A DNA stretch of 64,000 nucleotides, from the NCBI GenBank assembly GCA_001939145.1, contig LSRX01000684.1, positions 1-64,000 of the forward strand, in the 5' to 3' direction. This document shows positions 53,666-63,655 of the stretch, piece after piece; position 1 is the first letter of the stretch, and each line of letters starts with the position of its first letter. A program made the position numbers and the translations under genes. Under the pieces are notes generated by a model. That model saw only the letters and a list, made by a program, of their open reading frames with translations, had not been told where the DNA came from and did not search any database. The DNA comes from Symbiodinium microadriaticum (Eukaryota; Sar; Dinophyceae; Suessiales; Symbiodiniaceae).

Positions 53666-53876
53666 GTGTGTATGTGTGTATGTGTGTATGTGTATATGTG
53701 TATATGTGTATGTATGTATGTATGTATGTATGTATGTATGTATGTATGTATATATATATATATATATGTACTGAACTCTGGAAAGGCTAGATGCCCTACT
53801 TTCAAAACAAATCAAATGGCTTGTTGCACCGACCCCTGAAAAAGACAGGTAGCCCTAGACTGGATTCAGTTTACCC
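51141..53876. other. Stretch without a confident gene
   Basis: Contains an inverted repeat at about 52847-52955 (CCCACTTTTTTGTAGG against CCCACAAAAAAGGTAGGG), a minus frame at 52138-52356 (FNIIGDNLGYRVNSMYARN) that may be an exon, a GC-rich piece at 53345-53430 (MAQAAQARLAWVFGACG), and TG/TATG microsatellites at 53587-53768. Confidence 0.4.
53587..53768. repeat. (TG)n(TATG)n(AT)n compound microsatellite
   Basis: About 180 bp. All open frames across it are Cys/Val/Tyr/Met or His/Thr/Ile repeats and are rejected as genes. Confidence 0.95.
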
Positions 53877-54013
53877 GAAGCCCTAAAGCCTAACTAAGCC
53901 CCAAACCCTAAACCCTAAACCCTAAAACCCAAAACCCTAAAACCTAAACCCAAACCTATAACCCTAAAAACCCTAAAACCCCTAAAATCCCCAAAACCCC
54001 TAAACCCTAAAGG
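53877..54013. repeat. CCCTAAA-type tract before an exon
   Basis: CCCTAAACCCTAAACCCTAAAACCC units, ending about 36 bp before the acceptor of the exon at 54050. Confidence 0.9.
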
Positions 54014-54049
54014 ATTCAGCTTGTAAGTAAGATGCCGCCCAGGCCTCAG

Positions 54050-54101
54050 AGGATGAAGACGACGAGGCGGAGCTGGGGCTGGAGCCACCTTCTCGGCATG
54101 G
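54050..54101 (+). CDS. Candidate acidic exon between opposite telomere-like tracts
   Basis: Acceptor CCCAGGCCTCAG (AG at 54048-54049), two bases, 16 codons DEDDEAELGLEPPSRH, two bases, donor GG/GTATTT at 54102. CCCTAAA repeats precede it and TTTAGGG repeats follow, the mirror layout seen at several exon islands. Confidence 0.6.
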
Positions 54102-54107
54102 GTATTT

Positions 54108-54290
54108 TCGGGTTTAGGGTTTAGGGGGTTAAGGGGGTTTAGGGGTTTAGGGTTTAGGGGGTTAAGGGGTTTAGGGGTTTTAGGGTTTAGGGGTTTAGGG
54201 GTTTCAGGGTTTAGGTTTGGGGGTTTAGGGGTTTTAGGGTTTAGGTTTGGGGGTTTAGGGTTTAGGGTTTAGATTTAGGGGTGTCGGAGT
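54108..54290. repeat. TTTAGGG-type tract after an exon
   Basis: GGGTTTAGGGTTTAGGGGG units beginning a few bases after the donor at 54102. Confidence 0.9.
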
Positions 54291-56404
54291 GCAGGGGAGG
54301 TTGAGGGATGTGGAGTTTTGCTGCGCATGAGTTCGGACTCAAAGCGTAAAAATAAGTGCAAGATTTATGCAGCTGGTGTCTTACGACTGAAAGCTTTAGG
54401 ACATGGGGTGTAGGGCCGACTTGAGGGTTGAAGGTTTTGGAGCTTTGCTACTTCATTGTAAGACCAAGTAACAGTGTTAAGCTCATTACCGTCCTTTCGT
54501 ATTAGTCCTATTGTCGTCGACACCGTTCCCTTGCCTGCTGCTGACGAGGATGATGGTCATGGTAATGGTGATCGTGTCGAAATGATGATGATGATGATGC
54601 TGATGATGATGACGGCTCTGCTTCTACTGGCAGTGAGTCGTCCTGTGTCACTATTGAGGATGAGTACGATTAAAACTGATCGTAGTGCTGTCAGATGCGC
54701 AAAAGCTCGCATTGGCATGAGTAGTGTTGAGGTACAGAACTCACGTTGTCATCCTTTCATGGAGTTCGTGCACTGCACCCGACCCCTGCAGGCCTTTGCG
54801 GTTGGCGTTCTTCTTCTTCCGCGCGCGGCGTGCGGCGGGCTCATCTGAGTTAAGCACGTGGGGAATTTTGCGCTCGGGCTTCACGACGAGATCTTGGGGC
54901 TTCTACAAGCTGGAGAAACCAACTTAGGTGTTTAGACATGTTCTCTGATCGGACTCTTCCCATGGTGCCAAACGCCTCGAACCACTAAGTGCTAAATTGC
55001 TAAACCAAGTTGGCACCATCCAAGATTCACCATCGAATACTCCCGAGGCCTTGACCCGAAGTCACAAAGCTTTAGAATCCGAAGTCACAAATCTTTAGAA
55101 TCCCAAGCCCCAGCGCATATAGACCCCTCACTACCAAGCACTGAAGCCCAGAGGCCTACACACTCAATCCGAACAATACACCCCCATCAAAACCATTAAA
55201 AAACTCTAGAATACCCAGGCCTTAAACCCTTAAGCCCTTAAACTCTTGGTTGTTTGAAGCCTAACACCCCAGCTCCAACCCGAAGGACCTGCCGAGAGGT
55301 TCACGAACTGCGGCTCAGTAATCTGCAGCTTCATCTCAGCGCAGCTTGGCTCTGGTATGGCTGTGTATATGATGTATACGGATATGTTACAGGTGAACTG
55401 GGGTTTAGGGATCAAGGTCTTGGGCTCGGCCGGGCGTATGCTTGGGATGCTGTGTTCGTGGGGCGAAGCTTTCGGGCTGACTGCCAAGGGATTTGAGCCT
55501 TGGAGGTAGTTGAATTCGGGCGGCTAGGACTTGGAGGATTTGTGGGACTTGTAGAGACTAGCGAGTCCCCTACCCTATCTATAACTTACGTGTTAGTCCC
55601 ATCATCTCGGAAGTCCCGTGATCCCTCAAGTATCAGAGCAGAACTATTGTCGTTTATACAGCTCGTCTATATTTACGTTGTGGGGTTTCGGGCGTAGTCG
55701 TTTGATTTGCTCGTTAACTCAGGCTTGCATTCAACTCTGGACCAAGCTCTTGAAGTGTTGCAGCACAGACACGCAACAGTCGGACCAGGTCGGGGAAGGA
55801 ATAATGAAAAGGTGACGGTTCAGGCCGATTCAGGGTCTGCTATGCAGTTAGGGACACAAAAGCATGAGCGTCGTCTGAGCTTCGCGCCACGTTGTCCAAG
55901 CTGCTCTCGAAGCTGTAAGTGTTCGCGTCCTGGATGAGCCTCAGCTGGCTTCAAAGTCTCGGATTGACAGGGTGAAAGGGCTTCATCTAGAGGAACACGA
56001 TGCTTAATATGGTTTTGTGGCATACCATAGGTATAATAGTTACACAACCCTTTTAATGAATAGTACTACTAGAGTCTTGCGATTCAGAACTAGGGGCATA
56101 GTTGAGGAGTTTCAATCCGAACGCAGCGCTGAGCACTCCAAGACTAACTGCAACAGCAAATGGGGCATAGATGAGAATAGTAGCAGCAGCAACACGTTCA
56201 GCTATGCCATTGAAGAAAACCCCCTAAACCTTAAACCCTAGATCCGACACCCTAAACCCCTAAACCCTAAACAGGAAACCCTAAACCCTAAACCCCGAAC
56301 CCTGGGAGTTTACCCTAGATCCTAAACAGGCTACTGAGCTGCTACTGGCTCCAAAGAGTCAGAACAAGCGGAGGAGCCCAAGGTTGCTAGATCGATCCCA
56401 GTAG
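54291..56404. other. Stretch without a confident gene
   Basis: An ATG-repeat region at about 54580-54625 gives poly-Met or poly-Asp frames. In one frame an acidic tail (GSASTGSESSCVTIEDEYD, stop at 54673) follows. CCCTAAA units at 56219-56305. No identified gene. Confidence 0.4.
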
Positions 56405-57147
56405 TTGCACGCACAGAAGCCTTCAGCTTTTTTTTTTTTTTTGGGGGGGGGGGGTTATGTAAAAGAGGTCTTCACAAACAGAATTAGTCTTTGGGGGGTA
56501 TGTAAAAGGGGCTTTGGGGCAGGTTCTCGGTGGGGTGTGACATAGCATAGTGTGTAGCATCTCGCGGGAAACCTCAAGAAGAGTACTACTACCCATAGGC
56601 TCCTTAGTAGTTCCTTTTTGGGATGACCTTATCGGAGCCCAAATATGAACCATAAAAAGGAACTACGTAGGAGCCTATGGGTAGTCATTCAGACCAACCT
56701 TCCAAGTGCACACTAAGCAGGGCCTTAATGAGTAGAACCGGGTTTTAGTCTATATCAAACGATAAGTATCAAAAAAACACCAAACTAGAAGTATAAAAAA
56801 CCCTAAGCCCTAAAACCNTGCACGCACAGAAGCCTTCACAAATAGAATTTGTCTTTGGGGGGGGGGGGTATGTAAAAGGGGTCGTCACAAGTAGAATTAG
56901 CTTTTTTTTTTTTTTTAGTTAGCCATAGCAAGGAATTACCATAATAAGGAACTACGTAGGAGCCTATGGGTAGTCATTCAGACCAACCTTCCAAGTGCAC
57001 ACTAAGCAGGTAGTCGGGCCTAGGGTAAACACCAACCATATAATGTAGGGGCCTTAATGAGTAGAACCGGGTTTTAGTCTATATCAAACGATAAGTATCA
57101 AAAAAACACCAAACTAGAAGTATAAAAAACCCTAAGCCCTAAAACCC
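56405..57147. repeat. Duplicated block around a single N
   Basis: Sequence starting TGCACGCACAGAAGCCTTCA at 56406 recurs after the N at 56818, and 56684-56817 repeats at 56973-57145. The copies differ by indels. Most simply an unresolved overlap or two haplotypes joined at the N. Confidence 0.75.
56592..56681 (+). mobile_element. F1 hairpin element
   Basis: Arms CCCATAGGCTCCTTAGTAGT and ACTACGTAGGAGCCTATGGG, TA on both sides, right flank TAG. The right half recurs at 56946-56970 in the duplicated block. Confidence 0.85.
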
Positions 57148-57240
57148 TAAACAACGGTATTAGTAATTTAGGTCCTACCTAAAGTTCTTAAGCCCTAAAA
57201 CCCTAAACAATAGTACTAGTAATTATTTAGGTCCCTACAC
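57038..57240 (+). mobile_element. F3-like element with internal CCCTAAA duplication
   Basis: Left GTAGGGGCCTTAATGAGTAG, right TAGTAATTATTTAGGTCCCTAC, with two CCCTAAGCCCTAAAACCC blocks in the middle. It looks like an F3 hairpin whose loop has acquired telomere-like repeats. Confidence 0.55.
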
Positions 57241-59351
57241 TAAGGGACTCAGAGCTTCGGCTAACCCCCGTGAGGGTGTACCACTCCACGGAAGAGGAAA
57301 AGTCAGCAAGTGATCTTGGAGCCTTGGTCGTTAGGATAGGGATTTATACGGAATGTATATATAGAGTCATAAAAAAGGAATGTGGTTCTGGGATCTGCTA
57401 TAAATATCTTTTATGGCGGCTGCTGCCTTCGAATTTCTCGTCCTCGGATGAAAAAATCTCCCACTGTTCGGTGCCAGGGTGCTTCAGCAGGGATACCATA
57501 TCGGAGGGCTGGACCTGGCCGGCTGACAGGGCATGGAATCCTCGAAACTGCACACCCTTTGTACTCTTCGGCTCAGACCGACCCTAAATCCTGAAGCACT
57601 GAACCCCAAAACTGTAGGGGTTAATCGTTAACCCCTCCGATCCTTTCGCCTTTCACCTTGTTAAGGGAACCTCAGCTGCTTCCCATCCCACGGCTGGATA
57701 GACAAACTCCGGCATTGCCTTAGGCCTTAACAAAGTCACCCTAATCTAGAGGACTTAGGGCGTACTCTTCATATCTCTCTCTATGCTAACCAAATGAACT
57801 GAACCCCTCCCCCTGGCACCTTCATAGGCTCGAAGGGGGTTCCCGGCAGGCTGCCCATGGGCTCTGCGACCATAGCGACCATCGTGAAGGAGAGAAGTGC
57901 AAGGAAAGGACCGAAGGGGTCCAGAAGCGTCAAGCAAAGACCGCGGTGTAGCGGTCGAGACGAGAAGAGGGGCGAGGAGTTTCGCCCAAGAACCTCTCAG
58001 TGAGGTGTCGTATGGAATCGGTGCCCGCTGGTTGGTAGCAGGGGCGCAGGTCGTATGCAGACTACGGGATTTGAGCCGAAATCGGCCCCAACCACAGATG
58101 CTCAAAGCCCTGCAGCAGCAGTCATAAAATGTGGACAGACTGGGAAGCAAATTTCTTCGCCGAGTCATGTGCCAACTGCAAACAATCCCAGTATAGGGCA
58201 GCATCTAGGTGGGTTTTATTTAACTATAACATTATGATAAGGAATCCGACGGGAATAGTCCACTACATGTCAAGATCCCACACGCACATCCGTAGAAAGC
58301 CGAACCCTGTGGAAGGATTGTAACCCCTCGAGCTGTAAACCCTGGAAGCATAAAATCCCTCACGAAAAGCCGATCCCTGGAGATCAGGTGGAGCCTGAAC
58401 CGCCGATGCTCGACCGGGTCTTCGACGATGCCTCTCGGCACTTGCCCATTGCAAAAATGCCAGAGAAGGGCTTGCCCCTAAACCCCTAAACCCCAAACCC
58501 TAAACCCTAAACCCCAAAACCCAAAACCCTAGACCTTAATAACCAGGAGGGTGGCAGAAATGTAAACGCCGGAGGCCAGCGGGAAGGAATGCGGATGCGC
58601 ATGTCTGTGCGACGGTGTTTTTTGGTTGTGCGCGGGTGTGGACATCTCCCGGACCACAGGCAAGAAACACCCAAAGACTAAAGCTCACGAACTCCGGACC
58701 AGATCTCTAGAATTACCAACAGAGCCCCTACATCCATAACTCGGAGCACTCGACAAAAAGGCTTGGCTGCAGGGACTTGGGACTATCGGGGGCAGGGCGC
58801 CCCTGGAACTCTCAGTCTCAGAATCTGGAAGACAAGAACAGATCCTGAACCCCAGACTCTAAACCAACTCAGTCGCTCGAATCTATGTTGCCTGGTGCAA
58901 AGAGCTGCGGCCACCAGGGACAGGCCAGCAAAAGCCTCCTTGCGGATCATACTCGGGTCTTAGCATCCCAAAAAGGGGGATGGAGAAAAACAGTATACAT
59001 ATATACATATGCATATATATATATATATATAGTTATTCATTTGTTTATCTTTTCATTTATTCATTTTCGTACCTGTTATTACAAGCCAAGCCCAAACTAA
59101 GATTTTGCATTTCTCGGCCTCAATTTCTCTGAGTGGGATGCCTCTGGGCCTGAGGGCATGGTTCAGTACCCAAGAACATGGCGTGTGGACACCATAACCA
59201 ACTAAATTGCTCCACGAACATATACTGTAACCTACTACGATATACTATACCGGGCCCATAACCAACTATCATACTATACTATAGTATTAGTTTACTGCAA
59301 CATACTATAAGGCCTAAGGCCACGAACCCCAAAATTCCTCAGCTTTTGCAG
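57241..59351. other. Stretch without a confident gene
   Basis: CCCTAATCTAGAGGACT at 57737-57753 resembles an F2 right arm with no left partner. CCCTAAACCCC units at 58478-58545 and (TA)n at 58995-59032. Frames at 57755-58204 are unsupported. Confidence 0.4.
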
Positions 59352-59480
59352 GCACTCCTTGGACAAGAGTCTCTGAGGCGCCAGTTGAAGAGGAGCCTTC
59401 GGCAATGGGAGTTCGGGTGTCAGAGCACGGCTGTGGAGGAAGAGTGACGGAGTCCACAACAAGCTTTCGGACACAGAAAT
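59352..59480 (+). CDS. Candidate exon ending at an F3 element
   Basis: Acceptor TCAGCTTTTGCAG, frame TPWTRVSEAPVEEEPSAMGV, RVSEHGCGGRVTESTTSFRT open throughout, ending at ATAGGGGCC where F3 begins. Here the usual GTAGGG terminus is ATAGGG, so the donor is lost, shifted or non-canonical. Another frame (ALLGQESLRRQLKRSLRQWE) is also open. Confidence 0.45.
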
Positions 59481-59577
59481 ATAGGGGCCTGTGCTATTTA
59501 GAATAGGGTCTAGGGTCTAGCTATGCCTTGCTTGTGGTATGATAGGAAAAATGATTCGATCAGGAGCCCTCAGGCAT
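59480..59577 (+). mobile_element. F3 hairpin element
   Basis: ATAGGGGCCTGTGCTATTTAG on the left, TCAGGAGCCCTCAGG on the right, with TAGAATAGGG as in the 11114 copy. Confidence 0.6.
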
Positions 59578-59639
59578 GATCCACACCCCAAACTCAACAT
59601 GGGCATGAAGCGGGCCGAGTTTCAAACACTAAGCTCACA

Positions 59640-59750
59640 CAGAACTCTAAACCCTAAGCCCTACACACTAGACCCTAAACCCCAAACCCTATAAAATCTA
59701 AACCTTAAGCCAAAGCCCTAAGCCCTAAACCTTACACCAAAAACCCCCGT
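59640..59750. repeat. CCCTAAA-type tract before an exon
   Basis: Degenerate CCCTAAGCCCTACAC and CCCTAAACCCC units upstream of the exon at 59784. Confidence 0.8.
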
Positions 59751-59783
59751 CCGAAACCGCCAAAGACGACTCCCAAGCCTCAG

Positions 59784-59841
59784 CGACGAGGGCGCAAGCA
59801 GGTGACGACAGCGTCTGGGGCGGTGTCGGAAGCCTCGGGGG
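59784..59841 (+). CDS. Candidate exon between opposite telomere-like tracts
   Basis: Acceptor CAAGCCTCAG (AG at 59782-59783), 19 codons RRGRKQVTTASGAVSEASG, one base, donor G/GTGAGG at 59842, a near-consensus donor. TTTAGGG repeats start about 11 bases on. Function unknown. Confidence 0.6.
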
Positions 59842-59852
59842 GTGAGGGCTTC

Positions 59853-60005
59853 TTTAGGGGTTTAGGGGTTTAGGGTTTAGGGGTTTATAGGGGTTTGGGG
59901 CAATAGGGGTTTAGAAGTTTAGGGGTTTCAGAGGTTTAGGGGTTTAGGCTGGGGGTTTAGGGGTTTCAGAGGTTTAGGGGATTAGGGGTTTAGGGGCTTT
60001 CGGGG
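59853..60005. repeat. TTTAGGG-type tract after an exon
   Basis: GGGGTTTAGGGGTTTAGGGG and GTTTCAGAGGTTTAGGGG units. Confidence 0.9.
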
Positions 60006-60927
60006 TTTTTTCTCTCCCTTAGTTACACTCCGCGACGAGGACATTCCTTGATGAATCCGTATACAACTTAGTTTAACAATGTATCGATGTAGTATGTGCA
60101 ACGATAGGCGTATCCTTTTGAACATACCTTAAGGTCCATTCCTTACTCAAGACCTGTTTTGAATCCAATACCTAAACCCTAAACCGTCTAGAGTCAACCT
60201 TCATGACGAAGGCTTCCCCGAGGGTGCCTCGAGGCCAGCGCCATGAGCTCTCACTTCTGCGTTGATCGAGGGCCCTTTAGGGGTTCAAAGGTCTAACATA
60301 GGAGCCTTGTTTAGGGTTTAGGGTTTGGCAATCTGACAATGAGACAAACAAGTCAACAACACTAACATTTAATTCACATATGTTTGTTTTATGCACTTTT
60401 GCGGGACGATAGTCTCTTCCTGGACCATTTTTGTGGGAGAGCCAAACATAAAAGGCTTCTGTGTGCGAAGGTTTCGGGGTCGGGGCTTGGGTATAGGTTT
60501 AGGGTTTAGTTTCTTAACCTGAGGTTTTTAAGGCTCACGTAGGATTAAAGGTCTTAGGATTCCGGGCTTGGTGGTTTGCTTTCCTTCTGAATCCTTCTGT
60601 TTGAACCGGCAGCGAGGGAGGGGGGGGGGGGCTCGGGTTGGAGAACGAGGACAAAGGAAACCCTCCACCTGCTTGAGCCAAAGATGACGATGGCACCAGC
60701 ACCATGAGATGCGGCAAACACGCACTCTGCAAGGTAGCTCCTTTTCGGGGGTAGCCATTATGGCTAGGATCCAGTAGCACAGAACAACCGAACCGAAAAA
60801 GAAGCTGCAATGAAGCGAGCATTAGCTTGTACCACCTCAAACTCAACATCTAAGCAACACCTAGCATCCCAAGGCCTTGATTCCAAAAGACTGCACCCTA
60901 AGGTCTCAAACCTTGCATTCCCGAAGC

Positions 60928-61038
60928 TATGTATGTATGTATGTATGTATGTATGCATGCATGTATGCATGTATGCATGTATGCATGTGTGCATGTATGC
61001 ATGTATGCATGTATGTATGTATGTGTTTGTATATGTAA
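60928..61038. repeat. (TATG)n/(CATG)n microsatellite
   Basis: Tetranucleotide array; the Met/Tyr/Val/Cys and His/Thr/Ile frames are artefacts. Confidence 0.95.
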
Positions 61039-61448
61039 ACTAAGTATGTTTATACATACACATACATTTGCAACCTGAGCCCGTCCGCCACCGAACTCCG
61101 CACTTCAAGCCCCCCCAAAGTCGGATATTCTGCCCCCCTTTGAAGTCGAAACCCCAAACTTCCCGAACCCGGCCCCAAACCTTTCAACCTTCGACGCTCA
61201 ATCCGAAACTCCCTAAACCCTAAACCTACAAACCCTAAACCCTACACCCTTATATTACTTATATATATATATGTATGTATATATGTGTATATATATATAT
61301 ATATACATATGTATATATATATATACACACACATACACCCTCAGAGCTTAGTGAGCTCAGGAGGTGGATGGCCGACAGCCAAATAATGCGTAGCGTCTAA
61401 TTATTTTGGGTTCTGCTTTGAGGTTTGAGGATTGGGGGCAAGGGATTA

Positions 61449-61514
61449 CCCATAGGCTCCACCGTAGTTCTTTTTCGGGGATTTCCTTATAGGATCTACT
61501 ATGGAGCCTATGGG
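61449..61514 (+). mobile_element. F1 element with internal deletion
   Basis: Left arm CCCATAGGCTCCACCGTAGT, centre TTTCCTTATAGGATC, right end CTACTATGGAGCCTATGGG. 66 bp instead of about 90. TA on both sides. Confidence 0.75.
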
Positions 61515-61655
61515 TAGGGATTAGGCTTTACGGCTTGTGTCTTCAGATCACAGCTGGTGCGAACCCTAAGGGTCCATGTACCCAAATAGTATATACTTGG
61601 GCTGCATGGTACCTATATAGGGACTACTTTAAGGCCAAAGTATATACTACTTTGG

Positions 61656-62339
61656 NNNNNNNNNNNNNNNNNNNNNNNNNNNNNNNNNNNNNNNNNNNNN
61701 NNNNNNNNNNNNNNNNNNNNNNNNNNNNNNNNNNNNNNNNNNNNNNNNNNNNNNNNNNNNNNNNNNNNNNNNNNNNNNNNNNNNNNNNNNNNNNNNNNNN
61801 NNNNNNNNNNNNNNNNNNNNNNNNNNNNNNNNNNNNNNNNNNNNNNNNNNNNNNNNNNNNNNNNNNNNNNNNNNNNNNNNNNNNNNNNNNNNNNNNNNNN
61901 NNNNNNNNNNNNNNNNNNNNNNNNNNNNNNNNNNNNNNNNNNNNNNNNNNNNNNNNNNNNNNNNNNNNNNNNNNNNNNNNNNNNNNNNNNNNNNNNNNNN
62001 NNNNNNNNNNNNNNNNNNNNNNNNNNNNNNNNNNNNNNNNNNNNNNNNNNNNNNNNNNNNNNNNNNNNNNNNNNNNNNNNNNNNNNNNNNNNNNNNNNNN
62101 NNNNNNNNNNNNNNNNNNNNNNNNNNNNNNNNNNNNNNNNNNNNNNNNNNNNNNNNNNNNNNNNNNNNNNNNNNNNNNNNNNNNNNNNNNNNNNNNNNNN
62201 NNNNNNNNNNNNNNNNNNNNNNNNNNNNNNNNNNNNNNNNNNNNNNNNNNNNNNNNNNNNNNNNNNNNNNNNNNNNNNNNNNNNNNNNNNNNNNNNNNNN
62301 NNNNNNNNNNNNNNNNNNNNNNNNNNNNNNNNNNNNNNN
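61656..62339. other. Assembly gap (684 N)
   Basis: Run of N. The frames across it are meaningless. Right after it (62340-62382) is the right part of an F2-like element (CCTAAAAAGGGACACTAATA). Confidence 0.98.
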
Positions 62340-62690
62340 ATATTTGGAGACCTAAAAAGGGACACTAATATAGAGAAGAAGTTTAGTGTAGACTCCAAAC
62401 CTTGAAAGGAGGGGCCTTGGAACGACCCTTCGCAGCTGCCCTGGGGGGGTTTGAAAAGCGGGAGCTGCAGCGTAAGAGCTTGCGCGGGCACGCTCCCTTG
62501 CTAGGCGAAGGACTAAACTAAGCTTGAGGACCAAAGGAGTGTCAAAGGCTTCAGATCACCAGCGTCCATGCACATGAAAGTTTGAGCTCCTTCACAACCC
62601 TAAACCTAGACAACCCCAAAACAGATCCTAAACCCTAAGCCATCCTAAATCCGATATATGTATATATATATATATATGTAATATCTCCCT

Positions 62691-62724
<34 letters not shown>

Positions 62725-63465
62725 CTATCTATCCCTATACAAGCCCCACAACCCCAGAGTCGCCGAAACCTCTGTCGGGCTCCCTTGGGTCCTCTCTGGA
62801 TTGAAATGGAAACGCGGCACTCGTAGGTCCTGTGCAAAGGTTCAAGGCTTCTCGCACCGGGAGAAAATGCCCGGCGGCTGGGTCGCTGCGGCTGAGACTT
62901 CCCTGAAATCGGAAAATTGCGCTTCGGGCTACACCCAGTGGTGCTGTGCGAGACTGTGATGCTTGCATGCAGGCTTCTGTATCAACAAAACGACCACGTT
63001 CCTCAGGTTAGGAGCAAAAAGCTGCTTGCCTGCTGAGCACGACTTGACTCATGGTGAGCCCATCCGACGTCTTGGAGCGTAATGCCGACGGCTGATGCTT
63101 CAAATTTCATCGCAAGGGAAGGCAGATCGGTACATCCAAAACAAGGTTTACAAGGGATACTACAAGGATCTCAACCTACCCGTCGGATGCTAATATGGGC
63201 GCCGTGATAATTGGAACAGTGTTTTGGCTAACAGTCTATAAGGATGATTATAACACGGAGCCCTAAGGAACAGCTTGGGTAACTCTTCAAACTTCTATAC
63301 TCTTGCTATCGTGGTCAGAAAACCCTAAACCGTACTAAACTCTATAAACCCTAAACTCTACTAAACCCTAAACACCAAAAATACCTAAACCTTACTAAAC
63401 CCGATAAACCTTATACTCTACTAAACCCTAAACACAAAAAACCCTGAGGCTTGCCGAGCGCCCAG
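62340..63465. other. Stretch after the gap
   Basis: F2-like fragment at 62340-62382, (TATA)n/(CT)n/(CTAT)n at 62656-62734, an F3-like hairpin at 63199-63300, and CCCTAAA-like repeats at 63318-63445. A block at 63060-63200 is open in three frames (KADRYIQNKVYKGYYKDL in one) and may hold an exon. Confidence 0.4.
63199..63300 (+). mobile_element. F3-like hairpin, diverged
   Basis: GCCGTGATAATTGGAACAGTG on the left, GGAGCCCTAAGGAAC in the middle and CAAACTTCTATAC on the right follow the F3 layout with many substitutions. Confidence 0.4.
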
Positions 63466-63541
63466 ACCAGGAACCCCTCCGACCTCACGAAGTGCCTTTG
63501 CTCGCCACCCAGGCGCGAAGATGGCGGAGGAGTCCCGTTTG
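63466..63541 (+). CDS. Candidate exon between opposite telomere-like tracts
   Basis: Acceptor GAGCGCCCAG (AG at 63464-63465), 25 codons TRNPSDLTKCLCSPPRREDG, GGVPF, one base, donor G/GTCTAG at 63542, followed by TTTAAAGGG repeats. The minus strand is also open (EQRHFVRSEGFLVWALGKP), so strand is uncertain. Confidence 0.45.
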
Positions 63542-63655
63542 GTCTAGGGTTTAAAGGGTTTAGGGTTTGGGGTTTAGGGCTTAAAGGGTTAAGGGTCTAG
63601 GGCTTAAAGGGTAAAGGGTTTAGGGTTTAGGGCTTTAAAGGGTTTAGGGTAGTTG
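63542..63655. repeat. TTTAGGG-type tract after an exon
   Basis: GGGTTTAAAGGGTTTAGGG and GGGCTTAAAGGG units, opposite in polarity to the tract at 63318-63445. Confidence 0.85.

Larger units (their letters stand above)
60006..61655. other. Stretch with microsatellites and no confident gene
   Basis: (TATG)n/(CATG)n at 60928-61038, (AT)n at 61257-61335, short TTTAGGG and CCCTAAA pieces, and a partial F1-like half at about 60731-60772. Nothing coding recognised. Confidence 0.4.

Noticed and set aside
53566-53839. Cys/Val/Tyr-rich and His/Thr-rich frames
   Set aside because: Translations of TG and TATG microsatellites.
54474-54848. 124-codon frame with a poly-Met run
   Set aside because: The run is an ATG trinucleotide repeat and the frame has no recognisable features; an alternative acidic frame is too short to call.
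61535-62491. Frames of 277 and 292 codons
   Set aside because: Almost entirely across the 684-base N run.
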